A stretch of 64,000 nt of DNA from Thalassospira tepidiphila MCCC 1A03514 (GTDB taxonomy: Bacteria; Pseudomonadota; Alphaproteobacteria; Rhodospirillales; Thalassospiraceae), in the NCBI RefSeq assembly GCF_001662875.1, contig NZ_JPVZ01000001.1, forward strand, positions 62,001 through 126,000, written 5' to 3'. Positions 62,260 to 64,000 of the stretch are shown piece by piece. The notes beneath the pieces were generated by a model. The model was not told the DNA's origin, ran no database searches, and saw only the letters and a list, made by a program, of their open reading frames with translations. The position numbers and the translations under genes are program-made. How positions within the stretch are numbered: the first letter of the stretch is position 1; each line of letters opens with the position of its first letter.

Positions 62260-63552
62260 TCAGGCCGGAACCCGGACACGTTCGATCTGCGCCCCGCAGG
62301 AGCTCAGTTTTTCTTCAAGCCGCTCATAACCGCGGTCCAGATGGTAGACACGGTTAATAACCGTCTCGCCCTCGGCTGCCAAGCCTGCAAGCACCATTGA
62401 AACCGAGGCACGCAGATCGGTTGCCATGACTTCAGCCCCCGAAAGCTTTGCACTGCCGCGGACAATCGCCGAACGGCCATGCACGTTGACATCAGCGCCC
62501 ATGCGGCTGAGTTCCGGAACGTGCATGAAACGGTTTTCGAAAATGGTTTCGGTGATCATGGATGCACCGTTGGCCACCGACATAAGCGCCATGAACTGGG
62601 CCTGCATATCGGTCGGGAAGCCCGGATAGGGTTCGGTCATCACGTCAACACCCTTAAGCGTCGCACGGTTGCCGCGCACCTTAAGGCCATCTTCGGTTTC
62701 TTCAACCTCGACCCCGGCTGCGCGCATCGCATCGACAAGGCTATCGATCAGTTCCATACGGGTTCCGGTCAGCTCGATCTCGCCACCGGTGATGGCTGCT
62801 GCAATTGCATAGGTCCCGGTTTCAATACGGTCCGGCACAACCGAATATTCCGCACCATGCAAGCGCGGCTTGCCGGTGACTTTCAGGGTATCGGTTCCGA
62901 TGCCTTCGATCTCGGCCCCCATGGCAACAAGGCAATGCGCCAGGTCAGACACTTCGGGTTCACGCGCGGCGTTGGCAATGGTCACAACACCGTCCGCCAG
63001 CGATGCGGCCATCAGCGTGTTTTCAGTTGCGCCCACCGAAACCTGCGGGAACAGGACGTGACCACCTTTCAGGCCGTCGGGTGCGCGGGCTTCGATGTAA
63101 CCCTCGGTCAGGTGGATTTCCGCACCCATTGCTTCCAGCGCCTTAAGGTGCAGGTCAACCGGACGGTTGCCAATCGCGCACCCACCAGGAAGCGACACAC
63201 GGGCAACACCACAGCGCGCGACAATCGGACCAAGCACCAACACAGACGCACGCATCTTGCGGACCAGATCATAGGGTGCCGTGGTCGAGGTGATTTCCTT
63301 GGCAGTCATTTCAAGAACGCGACCGGTATGGCCACCATTGGGGGCATGCCCGTTCAGATGCAACGCGACACCATGCTGGGCCAGAAGATTGGCCATCGAT
63401 GTGATATCTGCCAGATGCGGCAGGTTCGAAAGGGTCAGGGTTTCATCCGTCAAAAGGCTTGCTGCCATCAACGGCAAAGCCGCGTTTTTGGCACCGCCGA
63501 TTGCAATTTTGCCCTGCAGCCGGCGACCACCGGAAATCTTGATCTTGTCCAT
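62260..63552 (-). CDS. murA: UDP-N-acetylglucosamine 1-carboxyvinyltransferase
   Basis: A 430-residue EPSP-synthase-fold enzyme. [20 protein letters not shown] (substrate-binding Lys) is followed by [12 protein letters not shown]. The catalytic Cys is in [20 protein letters not shown], and [18 protein letters not shown] is a further signature. It commits UDP-GlcNAc to peptidoglycan synthesis and is the fosfomycin target. The usual GCAIG Cys implies sensitivity. dcd is upstream on the same strand after 80 bases. Confidence 0.98.
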   Translation of the reverse strand: MDKIKISGGRRLQGKIAIGGAKNAALPLMAASLLTDETLTLSNLPHLADITSMANLLAQHGVALHLNGHAPNGGHTGRVLEMTAKEITSTTAPYDLVRKMRASVLVLGPIVARCGVARVSLPGGCAIGNRPVDLHLKALEAMGAEIHLTEGYIEARAPDGLKGGHVLFPQVSVGATENTLMAASLADGVVTIANAAREPEVSDLAHCLVAMGAEIEGIGTDTLKVTGKPRLHGAEYSVVPDRIETGTYAIAAAITGGEIELTGTRMELIDSLVDAMRAAGVEVEETEDGLKVRGNRATLKGVDVMTEPYPGFPTDMQAQFMALMSVANGASMITETIFENRFMHVPELSRMGADVNVHGRSAIVRGSAKLSGAEVMATDLRASVSMVLAGLAAEGETVINRVYHLDRGYERLEEKLSSCGAQIERVRVPA

Positions 63553-63633
63553 TCAGTCCTCTTTGTACTGCGCGCGATGGCGCAGCGAACGCGTGTCTTG
63601 GCGTATCACCGCCAGATTGTTGCCACCCCTTTA

Positions 63634-64000
63634 TCACAGGCGCGGCAATGTGACACCTTTTTGGCCCATATATTTCCCTGCGCGATCCGCATAGGAGGTA
63701 TCGCATTCACTTTCCGCCTTGAGGAAAATGAACTGACACGCCCCTTCATTGGCATAAATGCGCGCCGGAAGTGGAGTGGTGTTGGAAAATTCAAGGGTCA
63801 CATGCCCTTCCCATTCGGGTTCAAGCGGTGTGACATTGACGATGATGCCGCACCGGGCATAGGTCGATTTCCCAAGGCAGATCACCAGCGTGTCGCGCGG
63901 GATGCGGAAATACTCCACCGTGCGCGCAAGCGCGAAACTGTTGGGCGGGATCACGCAGACGTCGGTCTGGCGGTTAACGAACCCGTCATCGGAAAATTCC
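63634..64000 (-). CDS. dcd: dCTP deaminase (5' end outside window)
   Basis: The C-terminal ~120 residues of Dcd. [40 protein letters not shown], and [20 protein letters not shown] are conserved; the catalytic Glu is in [22 protein letters not shown] is the C-terminal nucleotide-binding end. It makes dUTP from dCTP for dTTP synthesis. The frame stays open to the right edge, so the N-terminus lies beyond the window. Confidence 0.96.
   Translation of the reverse strand, partial: EFSDDGFVNRQTDVCVIPPNSFALARTVEYFRIPRDTLVICLGKSTYARCGIIVNVTPLEPEWEGHVTLEFSNTTPLPARIYANEGACQFIFLKAESECDTSYADRAGKYMGQKGVTLPRL

Overview
The window is a stretch of ordinary alphaproteobacterial chromosome, about 64 kb, densely packed and with moderate G+C. 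Gene content points to the Rhodospirillales, and the protein sequences feel closest to Thalassospira; the genus is inference and no search was run. Lineage markers include the F1-ATPase inhibitor zeta subunit (DUF1476), UPF0262, a PurS/PurQ/PurL FGAM synthase, and the block murA-hisG-hisD-UPF0262-LMW phosphatase-infA-maf-RNase E/G-yacG. I see no prophage, IS transposase, CRISPR array, rRNA or integron. One tRNA gene (tRNA-Phe) is present.

Layout. 1-4.2 kb: a YHS-domain protein cut by the window start, a VOC protein behind a SoxR-like box, a nitrilase-family amidase, and a GntR/FCD regulator followed by an NAD(P)-Rossmann/SAF oxidoreductase. 4.2-9.4 kb: glutaredoxin, ComF, and a LysR regulator divergent from a glutathione transferase and a 701-residue flavin/FNR/ferredoxin fusion. 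9.4-15.7 kb: a NDUFAF5-like methyltransferase, sfsA, map, radC, a VOC protein, a MipA-type outer membrane protein and a membrane-anchored AraC regulator. 16.2-21.9 kb: a complete oppABCDF peptide importer. 22-28.9 kb: a GAF/HD-GYP protein, purB, a PEBP-like protein, a LysR/EamA divergent pair and a stand-alone CTP-synthase-like amidotransferase. 29-35.5 kb: an orphan LuxR-type response regulator, zeta subunit, NRDE protein and purC-purS-purQ-purL. 35.5-43.2 kb: ApbC/Mrp, hflK-hflC-DUF2065-degP (membrane protein quality control), serB, miaA. 43.4-46.9 kb: ilvB-ilvN-ilvC. 47-55.7 kb: MFS exporter, psuG, a PNPOx-like protein divergent from a MocR regulator, photolyase, CYTH-CHAD protein and a small lipoprotein. 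55.8-64 kb: tRNA-Phe and the conserved minus-strand block ending in dcd, cut by the window end.

How the genes work together. De novo purine synthesis (purB, purC, purSQL), branched-chain amino acid synthesis (ilvBNC), histidine synthesis (hisG, hisD), peptide uptake (opp) and the HflKC/DegP quality-control set are the coherent pathways. Most of the remainder are single genes paired with a local regulator across a divergent promoter.

No unmistakably new multi-gene system is visible. The items most worth a second look are non-coding: a 166-bp element with perfect 21-bp inverted ends between apbC and hflK, a 61-bp tandem duplication carrying a conserved hairpin upstream of purB, a SoxR-like box, a MocR operator placed exactly between -35 and -10, and large palindromes around the CHAD gene. 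Among proteins, a GATase whose catalytic His appears replaced by Gln and an RNase E/G without its zinc-link cysteines stand out.
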